Below the pieces are notes generated by a model. It had not been told where the DNA came from, made no database searches, and saw only the letters and a program-made list of their open reading frames with translations. This document shows positions 36,026 through 43,766 of a DNA stretch of 64,000 nt, one piece after another; the first letter of the stretch is position 1, and each line of letters begins with the position of its first letter. The position numbers were made by a program, and so were the translations under genes. Source of the DNA: Mycobacterium marinum (lineage in GTDB: Bacteria; Actinomycetota; Actinomycetes; Mycobacteriales; Mycobacteriaceae); assembly GCF_003391395.1 (NCBI RefSeq), contig NZ_CP024190.1, positions 2,232,001 through 2,296,000 of the forward strand. Reading direction: 5' to 3'.

Positions 36026-37186
36026 ATGGGCAGTGCCATCAAGTACCAGCGCACTCTATTCGAACCTGAGCACGATCTATTCCGTGAGTCTTACCGCGGC
36101 TTTCTGGAGCGCCATGTAGCGCCATATCACGACGAATGGGAAAAGGCCAAGATCGTCGATCGCGGTGTGTGGCTTGAAGCCGGCAAACAAGGTTTCCTCG
36201 GCATGGCGGTACCCGAGGAGTACGGCGGCGGGGGCAACCCCGACTTCCGGTACAACACGATCATCACCGAGGAGACCAGCGCCGGGCGCTATAGCGGCAT
36301 CGGTTTCGGGTTGCACAACGACATCGTGGCCCCCTACCTGCTGGCGTTGGCCACCGAAGAGCAAAAGCAGCGTTGGTTGCCGAAGTTCTGTACCGGGGAG
36401 TTCATTACGGCGATCGCGATGACTGAGCCGGGAACCGGCAGTGACCTGCAGGGCATCAAGACCCGCGCCGTCAAGCAGGGTGATCATTACCTGCTGAACG
36501 GTTCAAAAACCTTCATCACCAACGGGATCAACGCGGACTTGGTGATCGTGGTAGCTCAGACCGATCCCGAGAAAGGCGCCCAGGGCTTTTCGCTGCTGGT
36601 GGTCGAACGCGGGATGGAGGGCTTCGAACGGGGCCGTCATCTCGACAAGATCGGCCTGGATGCCCAGGACACCGCGGAACTGTCCTTCTCCGACGTGCAG
36701 GTGCCGGTCGAAAACTTGCTTGGCCAAGAGGGAATGGGCTTCATCTACCTGATGCAGAACCTGCCCCAGGAGCGCATCTCCATCGCCATCATGGCCGCCG
36801 CCGGGATGGAATCGGTGCTAGACCAGACGCTGCAATACACCAAGGAACGTAAGGCATTTGGCAGGTCCATCGGCAATTTTCAGAACAGTCGCTTTGTCCT
36901 GGCTGAGCTGGCCACCGAGGCCACCATGGTCCGCATCATGGTCGATGAGTTCATCGAGTTGCACCTTGACGGCAAGTTGACGGCCGAGCAGGCCGCCATG
37001 GCCAAGTGGTACTCCACCGAGAAGCAGGTGTCCTTGAACGACCGCTGCCTGCAGCTCCACGGGGGGTACGGGTACATGCGCGAATATCCAGTTGCCCGAG
37101 CCTATCTGGATTCACGGGTGCAGACGATTTACGGTGGCACAACCGAAATCATGAAAGAGATTATCGGCCGCAGCCTGGGTATCTAG
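36026..37186 (+). CDS. fadE20: Acyl-CoA dehydrogenase FadE20
   Basis: A 386-residue complete acyl-CoA dehydrogenase. The central segments ITAIAMTEPGTGSDLQGIKTRAV and NGSKTFITNG bind FAD and substrate; TLQYTKERKAFGRSIGNFQ and LHGGYGYMREYPVARAYLDSRVQTIYGGTTEIMKEIIGR are the C-terminal family signatures, the last with the GGTTEI stretch near FAD. The ATG at 36026 follows GGCGGAGG. It corresponds to FadE20 (Rv2724c). It is single and not paired, and stands behind a dyad operator, so it may be controlled by a fatty-acid or branched-acid regulator. A convergent TerC gene follows. Confidence 0.96.
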   Translation: MGSAIKYQRTLFEPEHDLFRESYRGFLERHVAPYHDEWEKAKIVDRGVWLEAGKQGFLGMAVPEEYGGGGNPDFRYNTIITEETSAGRYSGIGFGLHNDIVAPYLLALATEEQKQRWLPKFCTGEFITAIAMTEPGTGSDLQGIKTRAVKQGDHYLLNGSKTFITNGINADLVIVVAQTDPEKGAQGFSLLVVERGMEGFERGRHLDKIGLDAQDTAELSFSDVQVPVENLLGQEGMGFIYLMQNLPQERISIAIMAAAGMESVLDQTLQYTKERKAFGRSIGNFQNSRFVLAELATEATMVRIMVDEFIELHLDGKLTAEQAAMAKWYSTEKQVSLNDRCLQLHGGYGYMREYPVARAYLDSRVQTIYGGTTEIMKEIIGRSLGI

Positions 37187-37214
37187 CCGCACCGCGGCGT
37201 GGCTCTGACGGGTC

Positions 37215-38396
37215 TCACTCGCGCGCTTCGCGCGCGTTGTGGGCCTGTTGCAGCAGCGTTGTCAGCTCAGTGTCCTGCTGCACCTGGGCGCGGTGTTTCA
37301 ATGGGAGTGAGCTGATTTCGTCTTCGGCCTGCAGCAGCGCTGCGAAGATCTCTTCGCGTTCGACTGGATCCGCCGGGTGATGCAGATCGAGATACTCCAG
37401 GGCGTGTCGACGGGCTCGGGCAGCGGCGTTTTCCCTGCGTCCGCGTACCGAAACCAATGACGCCACCGTTGTGAGAAGTAGGACGACGACAATCACGGTC
37501 AACGACATCGCGGTGCTCATCTCCACGGTCGTGACCGGCCTGCCCCGGTTGATGAATGCAATGGTGTTGTGATGCAACGCTTCTAGCATCAGCTTGATGC
37601 CGATGAAGCCCAGAATCGTCGCTAGACCGTAGGGCAGATAGATCAACCGGTACAGCAGATTGTCGATCAGAAAGTACAACTGTCGCAGACCCAACAATGA
37701 GAACGCGGTCGCGGCGAACACCAGATAGACGTTCTGGGTCAGGCCAAACAGCGCCGGCACCGAGTCGAACGCGAACAGCAAGTCGCTGCCGCCAACCGCG
37801 AGCATTACCAGAAGCAGCGGAGTCATGACCCGACTTTCGTTCTCCACGATAAAAAATCGGTCGCCGTTGTAGTTCTGGGAGGTACGCAGGAACCGATTGG
37901 CCAGGCGGATGGCGAGATTGTCGGCGTCGCGGCTTTCCGCTGCGGCGGGTTTGGCGAGGTTACCCGCCATGATCAGCAGCGTCAGACCGAACACATAGAA
38001 GGCCGCGTTGAAGTGTTCGATGAGTGCGCCACCGAGCAGGATGAAACCGGTGCGTGCGATGAGTGCGAATGCAACACCGAACAGCAAGACCTTCTGCTGA
38101 GCGACCCGTGGGACCCCGAAGCTGCTGATCACCACCAGGAAGACGAATAGGTTGTCGACAGAAAGGGCTTCGTTGCTCAAGTAGCCCGCGAAGTATTCGA
38201 TCCCCATGCCGATGCTGCCGAAGATCACCACGCCGACACCGAACATGATCGCAACCCCGACGTAGATCGCTGACCATAACGCGGCTTCACGCAGCGTCGG
38301 CACGTGGGTATGACGTACGTGAAATACGTAGTCGAACAGCATCAGAGCCGCGACCATCACGATCGTGAGGGCCCAGACAATAGTGGGAACACCCAT
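37215..38396 (-). CDS. TerC-family integral membrane protein
   Basis: A 393-residue TerC/Alx-like protein with about nine hydrophobic helices. The family motifs SVDNLFVFLVVISSFGVP and GGSDLLFAFDSVPALFGLTQ supply the acidic, metal-coordinating residues in the membrane; related proteins export manganese or load metal onto secreted enzymes. A charged C-terminal helix (EYLDLHHPADPVEREEIFAALLQAEDEI) extends into the cytoplasm. ATG at 38396 was preferred because the alternative upstream GTG at 38447 overlaps a palindromic promoter element. It resembles Rv2723 by position. No yybP-ykoY riboswitch pattern was seen upstream. Confidence 0.9.
   Translation of the reverse strand: MGVPTIVWALTIVMVAALMLFDYVFHVRHTHVPTLREAALWSAIYVGVAIMFGVGVVIFGSIGMGIEYFAGYLSNEALSVDNLFVFLVVISSFGVPRVAQQKVLLFGVAFALIARTGFILLGGALIEHFNAAFYVFGLTLLIMAGNLAKPAAAESRDADNLAIRLANRFLRTSQNYNGDRFFIVENESRVMTPLLLVMLAVGGSDLLFAFDSVPALFGLTQNVYLVFAATAFSLLGLRQLYFLIDNLLYRLIYLPYGLATILGFIGIKLMLEALHHNTIAFINRGRPVTTVEMSTAMSLTVIVVVLLLTTVASLVSVRGRRENAAARARRHALEYLDLHHPADPVEREEIFAALLQAEDEISSLPLKHRAQVQQDTELTTLLQQAHNAREARE
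37220..37236. terminator. GC stem at the ends of fadE20 and the TerC gene
   Basis: CGCGCGC-TTC-GCGCGCG is a perfect 7-bp stem in the last codons of the TerC gene, 34 bases after the fadE20 stop. It could terminate fadE20; the sequence also encodes an Ala-Arg-Glu-rich end, so coding pressure could explain it. Confidence 0.4.
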
Positions 38397-38431
38397 TTCC
38401 AGCCGGGTTTCCTCTCGCGGTGTAAGTCGAG

Positions 38432-38457
38432 TTAGGCTCGTGCGCACGGTAACCTAA
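38432..38457. promoter_or_regulatory. Palindromic element between TerC and LGFP genes
   Basis: TTAGGCT (38432-38438) and AACCTAA (38451-38457) pair imperfectly around a perfect CGTGCGCACG palindrome (38439-38448). It is 36 bases before the TerC ATG and is shared with the divergent LGFP gene. A metal or envelope regulator could bind here; it does not match the IdeR iron box. Confidence 0.45.
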
Positions 38458-38690
38458 TCGCCGTGCGGGTAGCAGTTCGGTTCATCGCGAAAGGAGCTCG
38501 GCCCCGCATCGATTCGACATCAGCTGGGTATCCGTTTCGTAATATCTGCGAATTGACTTCGCATTTGTCATTCGTTGGAGCAAAGTAATGCGGGCCCCTG
38601 GCAGCGATGCGGATCGTAGCTAGAGGACGGCCCAAGGGTGGCGGTCCATTGAAACGCTAGGCGGGGCAGCGGCATCGGCTGGGAGGCTTG

Positions 38691-40991
38691 GTGAACGGGC
38701 AGAGAGGTCAATTGAGCAGGCTGATTGGGCGTGCATTGCTCAGCTTGGCGGCTTCGGTGGTGGCAGTCACGTTGCTGGCGCCTACCGCGACGGCGTCGCC
38801 GATCGGCGACGCCGAAGCCGCCATGATGGAAGCCTGGGACAAGGCTGGCGGCGATACGTCAACACTTGGTGCCCGCAAGGGCGACGTTTATCCCGTCGGT
38901 GACGGATTCGCGCTGGACTTCGACGGCGGCAAGATGTTCTTCACCCCGCAGACTGGGGCCAAGTACATGTACGGCCCGATTCTGGCGAAGTATGACGAGC
39001 TAGGCGGTCCGGTAGACAGCGATCTGGGCTTTCCGACGATTAATGAAGTCCCCGGTCTGGCCGGCCCCGATAGCCGGGTGAGCACCTTCTCCGCCAGCGA
39101 CAACCCGGTGATCTTCTGGACGCCCGACCACGGGGCGTTCGTCGTGCGTGGCGCGATGAACGCCGCGTGGGACAAGCTGGGCAGCTCCGGCGGTGTATTG
39201 GGTGCCCCGATCGGGGACGCGACATTCGACGGCGAGGTCACTTCGCAGAAGTTCACCGGCGGCGAGGTGTCCTGGAACCGGCAGACCAAGGAGTTCACCA
39301 CCACCCCGACGGTACTTGCCGATCAGCTCAAGGACCTGCAGGTGGCGATCGACCCCACCGCGGCCATCAATATGGCCTGGCGCGCCGCCGGCGGCGCCAC
39401 CGGCCCGTTGGGCGCCAGGAAGGGCGCCCAGTACCCGATCGGCGGCGACGGTATCGCCCAGGACTTCGAGGGCGGAAAGGTCTTCTTCAGCCCGGCTACC
39501 GGTGCGAACGCGGTCGAGGGCGAGATTCTGGCGAAGTACGAGTCGCTGGGTGGGCCGGTGAGCAGCGACCTTGGTTTCCCCACCGCCAACGAGTCTGACG
39601 GCGGCATCGAGCCGGCGAGCCGGGTCGCTGCCTTCTCGGCGGCCGACAAGCCGGTGATCTTCTGGACGCCCGATCACGGCGCCTTCGTCGTGCGCGGAGC
39701 CATGAAGGTCGCCTGGGACAAGCTCAAGGGTGCCACCGGGAAACTGGGTGCACCGGTCGCCGATCAGACCGAGGCCGGCGATGTGGTGTCGCAGAAGTTC
39801 ACCGGCGGCACGATTTCGTGGAACCGGGCGACCAATAGTTTCAGCACCGACCCGGCGAACCTGGCGCCGCTGCTCTCGGGCCTTCAGGTGTCCGGCCAGA
39901 ATCAGCCCAGCACGTCGGCGGCGCCCCCGCACAGCAAGAAGTTCACCTGGCATTGGTGGTGGCTGGCGGCCGCCATCCCGGTGCTGCTGCTGGTGGTATT
40001 CCTCGTGGTGATGGCTGTTGGCCTGCGCCGGCGTCGCGCCGGCCAGGAGACCCACGGCTATGAGCCGGCCGAGCACGATGCGGAATCCGGCTACGACGCC
40101 ATCGGTGGCCAGTGGCCCCATGACGAGTTGGACTTCGGTTCCGAACACTTCCCGCCTGATGATCACGATCTGGCGCATGCGGCGTCGGACTCCGGCGCCG
40201 GGGCCCGGGTCAGCTGGCCGCGTGGTGGTGGTGGCCCTGCCTACGGCGAGGAGATGCCGCCCTCGTTCCACGAAGATTTCGAGCGGGACGAGTTCGCACA
40301 CGAGGACTTCGAACATGAAGACTTCGAGGATGAGGACTTCGAGCACGAAAACTTCGAACACGAGGACTTCGGGGCCGATGACGAAGACCCCGACGCGGTG
40401 GACACCACACCCACCCCCGTGATCTCCATCGCCGACTTGGCCGAAGCGGTGCGGCAGGAGACCGCCGTGCCGGAAACCGCGGTCATCGAGGCCTTCGGGC
40501 TACCGCACCGGTATGTTCCGGAACCAGTCGTTCCGGAGACCGCGGCACCGGAGGCAGCGGTTCCGGAAACCGCGGTCCACGAGGACGATTTCCCGAAAAG
40601 CTTCATGCCCAGCGGTGGTACCGCAGACGCCACGACCGAGATCCGCGTGCTCCCGGAAGCGGCCGGATCGCCTCGTCTACCCAGGGCCGGACGGCACGCC
40701 GCGGCCGAAACGGCGGAGGATGACTCCGAGGACGAGGTCACCGTGCATGCTCGGCAAGCCCATGCCCCAGCGGCCGCCGCAGCTGGGCCAAGCGCGGGGG
40801 CGCGACCGACGATCCACATGCCGCTCGACCACGACCCGTACCAGGCGCCGGAGGGATATCCCATCAAGGCCAGCGCCCGCTTCGGCCTGTACTACACGCC
40901 GAGCAGTGCGCTGTACTACGACACCCTTGCCGAGATCTGGTTCGCCACCGAAGCGGCCGCGCAAGCCAACGGTTTCATCAAGGCCGACTAG
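38691..40991 (+). CDS. LGFP-repeat envelope protein with acidic cytoplasmic tail and sunset-like domain
   Basis: A 766-residue protein. A signal peptide (RALLSLAASVVAVTLLAPTATA) precedes six or so LGFP-type repeats (LGARKGxVYPxGDGxAxDFxGGKxFFxPxTGA and SDLGFPTxNE), residues about 40-400, which in other actinobacteria bind cell-wall arabinogalactan or mycolates. One membrane helix follows at about 420-447, ending LRRRR, so the last 315 residues are cytoplasmic. They hold an acidic repeat with phenylalanines every fifth residue and PETAV repeats, and end in IKASARFGLYYTPSSALYYDTLAEIWFATEAAA, a sunset-type domain pattern. GTG at 38691 (after GGGAGG) was chosen. It corresponds to Rv2721c. Confidence 0.85.
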   Translation: MNGQRGQLSRLIGRALLSLAASVVAVTLLAPTATASPIGDAEAAMMEAWDKAGGDTSTLGARKGDVYPVGDGFALDFDGGKMFFTPQTGAKYMYGPILAKYDELGGPVDSDLGFPTINEVPGLAGPDSRVSTFSASDNPVIFWTPDHGAFVVRGAMNAAWDKLGSSGGVLGAPIGDATFDGEVTSQKFTGGEVSWNRQTKEFTTTPTVLADQLKDLQVAIDPTAAINMAWRAAGGATGPLGARKGAQYPIGGDGIAQDFEGGKVFFSPATGANAVEGEILAKYESLGGPVSSDLGFPTANESDGGIEPASRVAAFSAADKPVIFWTPDHGAFVVRGAMKVAWDKLKGATGKLGAPVADQTEAGDVVSQKFTGGTISWNRATNSFSTDPANLAPLLSGLQVSGQNQPSTSAAPPHSKKFTWHWWWLAAAIPVLLLVVFLVVMAVGLRRRRAGQETHGYEPAEHDAESGYDAIGGQWPHDELDFGSEHFPPDDHDLAHAASDSGAGARVSWPRGGGGPAYGEEMPPSFHEDFERDEFAHEDFEHEDFEDEDFEHENFEHEDFGADDEDPDAVDTTPTPVISIADLAEAVRQETAVPETAVIEAFGLPHRYVPEPVVPETAAPEAAVPETAVHEDDFPKSFMPSGGTADATTEIRVLPEAAGSPRLPRAGRHAAAETAEDDSEDEVTVHARQAHAPAAAAAGPSAGARPTIHMPLDHDPYQAPEGYPIKASARFGLYYTPSSALYYDTLAEIWFATEAAAQANGFIKAD
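40266..40380 (+). repeat. Acidic pentapeptide-type coding repeat
   Basis: A 15-base unit of the kind CACGAGGACTTCGAA repeats imperfectly about seven times and encodes (D/E)-F-(E/A)-(H/D/R)-(E/D) units. It lies in the cytoplasmic tail of the LGFP protein. The repeat may vary in copy number. Confidence 0.75.
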
Positions 40992-41031
40992 AGGGCCGCA
41001 CTGCCCGTGGTGGTTGGCACCCCGGGTGCCG

Positions 41032-41766
41032 CTATATCTTGCGGATAACCGTGACCACCTTGCCGAGCACGGTCGCGTCATTGCCGGGGATCGGATCAAA
41101 GGCGGGGTTGTGCGGCATCAGCCATATCTGGCCTCCCGCGCGCTTGAACGTCTTGACCGTCGCCTCGCCGTCGATCATCGCCGCAACGATATCGCCGTTG
41201 TCTGCGACGTTCTGCTGTCGCACCACCACCCAGTCGCCGTCACAGATCGCGGCTTCGACCATGGACTCCCCGACAACCTTGAGCAGAAACAGTGTTCCCT
41301 GGCCAACCAGCTCACGCGGTAGCGGGAACACATCTTCGACGGCTTCCTCGGCCAGAATCGGTCCGCCGGCCGCGATGCGTCCCAGGACCGGGACAAACGT
41401 GGGTTCCGGCAGCGCGTCCGAACCCGCGACATCGGTGACCGGGGCGGCGGTCACCGTGTCGTCAGCGCCACGCACGTCGACGGCGCGGGGACGATTGGGG
41501 TCGCGGCGCAGATAGCCCTTGCGCTCCAGGGTGCGTAGTTGGTGCGCGACCGACGAGGTCGACGTCAAGCCGACGGCATCGCCGATCTCCCGGATGCTCG
41601 GTGGGTATCCGCGATCGTTCACCGACGTCCGGATGACGTTCAAAATGGTGCGCTGCCGCTCCGTCAACGCCGTGTCTACTGATTGCGCGCGATTGTCCGC
41701 TCCACTGGCTCCGTCACTGGCTCCGTCACTCGCCCCGTCGACCGTGGTGTCGCTGCTGTCGCTCAT
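41032..41766 (-). CDS. lexA: SOS repressor LexA
   Basis: A 244-residue LexA: DNA-binding winged helix (LTERQRTILNVIRTSVNDRGYPPSIREIGDAVGLTSTSSVAHQL) and a self-cleaving peptidase domain with the scissile bond A133-G134, catalytic S168 (GESMVE) and K205 (EATVKTF). RecA filaments stimulate the cleavage. The frame is open to 41985, but ATG at 41766 is the family start; the N-terminus holds a short GASD repeat coded by 12-base tandem units. Its own promoter has an SOS box 33 bases upstream, so it is autoregulated. It is divergent from the DNA-damage gene chiZ. Confidence 0.97.
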   Translation of the reverse strand: MSDSSDTTVDGASDGASDGASGADNRAQSVDTALTERQRTILNVIRTSVNDRGYPPSIREIGDAVGLTSTSSVAHQLRTLERKGYLRRDPNRPRAVDVRGADDTVTAAPVTDVAGSDALPEPTFVPVLGRIAAGGPILAEEAVEDVFPLPRELVGQGTLFLLKVVGESMVEAAICDGDWVVVRQQNVADNGDIVAAMIDGEATVKTFKRAGGQIWLMPHNPAFDPIPGNDATVLGKVVTVIRKI

Positions 41767-41798
41767 GGGACTGAATGTAGCCGCACGGCGCCCAAGAA

Positions 41799-41814
41799 TC
41801 AAACATGTGTTCGA
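41799..41814. promoter_or_regulatory. SOS (LexA) box of lexA
   Basis: TCAAACATGTGTTCGA matches TCGAAC-N4-GTTCGA at 11 of 12 positions. It lies 33 bases before the lexA ATG on the minus strand. Confidence 0.88.
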
Positions 41815-41946
41815 CCAGTGTGTCGCGGGGTAGCGGTATACCGCAGGTGTCCGCCGCGGCGGCTCCAACTGCTGAATCACAAAGGTGTAACTCGGCGCGG
41901 GGTCGGGTATGCGCAGCACATGGGAGTTGGTTGCGACCGGCAGGTC

Positions 41947-41969
41947 TTGTCGGTGGCTTGCTCTAGCGT
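41947..41969 (+). promoter_or_regulatory. LexA-independent (RecA-NDp/PafBC) promoter of chiZ
   Basis: TTGTCGGTG (41947-41955), eight bases, TAGCGT (41964-41969) matches the pattern tTGTCRgtg-N8-TAnnnT exactly. It is 105 bases before the chiZ ATG, with its expected transcription start before the repeats at 42009. Confidence 0.85.
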
Positions 41970-41988
41970 TTTGCTCGGGCGACACGCC

Positions 41989-42004
41989 TCGATCAAATGT
42001 TCGG
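41989..42004. promoter_or_regulatory. Possible second SOS box in the chiZ leader
   Basis: TCGATCAAATGTTCGG agrees with the LexA box at 10 of 12 positions. It lies in the presumed leader of chiZ. The match is weaker than at recA and lexA, so binding is uncertain. Confidence 0.5.
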
Positions 42005-42008
42005 TAAA

Positions 42009-42049
42009 TCGAACACGTGAGCGACTACAGTGTCGAACACTTGAGCGAC
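42009..42049 (+). repeat. Tandem TCGAACAC-TGAGCGAC repeats in the chiZ leader
   Basis: Two 17-base copies starting at 42009 and 42033 (TCGAACACGTGAGCGAC and TCGAACACTTGAGCGAC) differ at one base. Each has a perfect left SOS half-site but a degenerate right half. Their 24-base spacing puts them nearly on the same DNA face. Confidence 0.72.
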
Positions 42050-42073
42050 AAACCGTCAGCCGGAGGAACGAAC

Positions 42074-42616
42074 ATGACACTCATGCAGGCAGTCCAGCCC
42101 GTCTCGCCCGCCGCGCCCGTCCGGTTGGGCACCCGTGAGGCGCGCAGGTTCATTCGGGGGCCGGTCGGGGGGGCCATCCACGAGCCTGTCACCGGCCGGG
42201 GCAGGCTGGCCACGTCGCGGCGGGTCCGCCCATCGCGCCCGGCTGTTGCCCCGCTGAGCTACCGGGGCACCGGTGTGGCGCTGTCGGCCACGGCCCATCG
42301 CCGGCGTCCCGCTTCGGTTGCGACGACGGTGGGCCTGGCGCTGCTCGCCGCGATCATCACGCTCTGGCTGGGGTTGGTCGCTCACTTCGGCGATATGGCC
42401 AATGGCGGCTCCGCCAATATGTCACCCGTCTCATCGAGCGTGCCGGACCGGCTCGCGGTGGTCCGGGTGGACGCGGGGGAGTCGCTGCAGGACGTGGCGG
42501 CTCGAGTCGCTCCGGGCGCGCCGGTTCGACAGGTCGTCGAGCGCATCCGGGAATTGAACGCGTTGGGCTCGTCGATGCCGGCTTCCGGGCAGACGCTGAT
42601 TGCGCCGGTTGGCTAG
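42074..42616 (+). CDS. chiZ: LysM-domain membrane protein ChiZ (cell-division inhibitor)
   Basis: A 180-residue membrane protein: a basic, disordered N-terminus (residues 1-75), one membrane helix (VGLALLAAIITLWLGLVAHF), and a C-terminal LysM domain (LAVVRVDAGESLQDVAARVAPGAPVRQVVERIRELN) that should bind peptidoglycan outside. In M. tuberculosis (Rv2719c) it is damage-induced, reported as a cell-wall hydrolase-type protein and slows division by acting on the FtsZ/FtsI machinery. ATG at 42074 follows GGAGGA; the GTG at 42017 lies in the repeats and is not needed. The double control (PafBC and perhaps LexA) fits its role as a checkpoint. Confidence 0.9.
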   Translation: MTLMQAVQPVSPAAPVRLGTREARRFIRGPVGGAIHEPVTGRGRLATSRRVRPSRPAVAPLSYRGTGVALSATAHRRRPASVATTVGLALLAAIITLWLGLVAHFGDMANGGSANMSPVSSSVPDRLAVVRVDAGESLQDVAARVAPGAPVRQVVERIRELNALGSSMPASGQTLIAPVG

Positions 42617-42723
42617 CGCACTCCGATGAACAGCGAAAACCGCTCCACATCAACGCTCCTCGGCTACCGCGGCGTCGAGCGGAGGTGGATTGCGACGGCG
42701 TTGGCAGTGCGGGGGAGCGCGCA

Positions 42724-42750
42724 GGTACTCTCGGAAAGGTCCGAGGTACC
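42724..42750 (+). promoter_or_regulatory. Hairpin or dyad in the nrdR leader
   Basis: GGTACTCTCGGA (42724-42735) and TCCGAGGTACC (42740-42750) pair over 11 bp with one bulged T, around loop AAGG. It ends 28 bases before the nrdR ATG. TTGGCA and TACTCT upstream could be a promoter, with the stem in the 5' leader. It may be an operator or an RNA element; it does not match the NrdR box. Confidence 0.5.
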
Positions 42751-42778
42751 GCATTGTCAGGACGCCGAAGGAGCGGCC

Positions 42779-43243
42779 ATGCATTGTCCGTTCTGCCGGC
42801 ATCCCGATTCCCGGGTGATCGATTCGCGGGAAACCGATGAGGGCCAGGCCATTCGGCGTCGCCGGTCATGTCCGGAATGTGGGCGACGATTCACCACTGT
42901 CGAAACCGCCGTCCTTGCCGTGGTCAAGCGCAGCGGTGTCTCAGAACCATTCAGCCGGGAGAAAGTCATCAGCGGGGTGCGCCGGGCGTGCCAGGGGCGC
43001 CAAGTTGACGACGACGCGCTGAACCTGCTTGCCCAGCAGGTGGAGGACTCGGTTCGCGCCGCTGGCTCGCCGGAAATCCCCAGTCACGAAGTCGGCCTGG
43101 CCATCCTTGGGCCGCTGCGTGAACTCGACGAGGTGGCTTACCTGCGATTTGCATCGGTGTATCGCTCGTTCTCCTCGGCCGAGGATTTCGAGCGCGAAAT
43201 CGAGGCGTTGCGCGCACACCGCCAGGTTCCTACTTCGAGCTGA
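42779..43243 (+). CDS. nrdR: Transcriptional repressor NrdR
   Basis: A 154-residue repressor of ribonucleotide reductase genes, sensing ATP/dATP. The N-terminal zinc ribbon has four cysteines, CPFC near residue 3 and CPEC near residue 31; the ATP-cone follows ([27 protein letters not shown]). The ATG at 42779 comes after AAGGAG; earlier codons have no family similarity. It lies downstream of chiZ but has its own leader with a hairpin. It belongs functionally with thyA, thyX, dfrA and dut as a nucleotide-supply gene. Confidence 0.97.
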
Positions 43244-43271
43244 GCCATTGCCGCCTCGTTAGGCTGGCCCC

Positions 43272-43757
43272 ATGCCTGCCGACTTGCACCCGGATCTTGA
43301 TGCGCTGGCCCCGCTGCTGGGCACCTGGGCGGGACAAGGTGCCGGCGAGTATCCGACGATCGAGCCGTTCGAATATCTTGAAGAGGTTGTGTTCTCTCAT
43401 GTAGGCAAGCCGTTCCTGGTTTACGCACAGAAGACCAAGGCCGTTGCCGACGGGGCGCCGTTGCATGCGGAGACCGGATATCTGCGCGTGCCGAAATCGG
43501 GCCAGGTCGAGCTGGTTCTGGCTCATCCGAGTGGCATCACCGAAATCGAGGTGGGCACCTATTCGGCAAGCGGCGGGGTGATCGAGATGGAAATGGTCAC
43601 CACGGCCATCGGCATGACCCCCACGGCAAAAGAGGTGACCGCGCTGAGCCGATCCTTCCGGATGGTCGGAGACGAGCTGTCCTACCGGCTGCGCATGGGC
43701 GCGGTCGGACTGCCGCTGCAACACCATCTGGGCGCCCGGTTGCGCCGAAAGTCCTGA
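43272..43757 (+). CDS. Nitrobindin-like haem protein (DUF1794)
   Basis: A 161-residue beta-barrel protein of the nitrobindin/THAP4 group. The GTWAGQGAGEYPTIEPFEYLEEVVFSHVGKPFL start and the C-terminal LQHHLGARLRR are the two family signatures; the His in the latter is the likely iron ligand. Such proteins bind ferric haem and can detoxify peroxynitrite or bind NO. The M. tuberculosis counterpart (Rv2717c) has a solved structure with this fold (from memory). ATG at 43272. It is a single gene, convergent with PhzF. Confidence 0.9.
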   Translation: MPADLHPDLDALAPLLGTWAGQGAGEYPTIEPFEYLEEVVFSHVGKPFLVYAQKTKAVADGAPLHAETGYLRVPKSGQVELVLAHPSGITEIEVGTYSASGGVIEMEMVTTAIGMTPTAKEVTALSRSFRMVGDELSYRLRMGAVGLPLQHHLGARLRRKS

Positions 43758-43766
43758 TCCGCCCGG

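Noticed and set aside
38432..38457. Possible IdeR iron box
   Set aside because: The iron box is a 19-base TTAGGTTAGGCTAACCTAA-type site; here the TTAGG and CCTAA arms are 16 bases apart and the centre is unlike it.
41700..41745. 12-bp tandem repeat at the lexA start
   Set aside because: It is short and only encodes a GASD linker before the DNA-binding domain; not considered a separate element.
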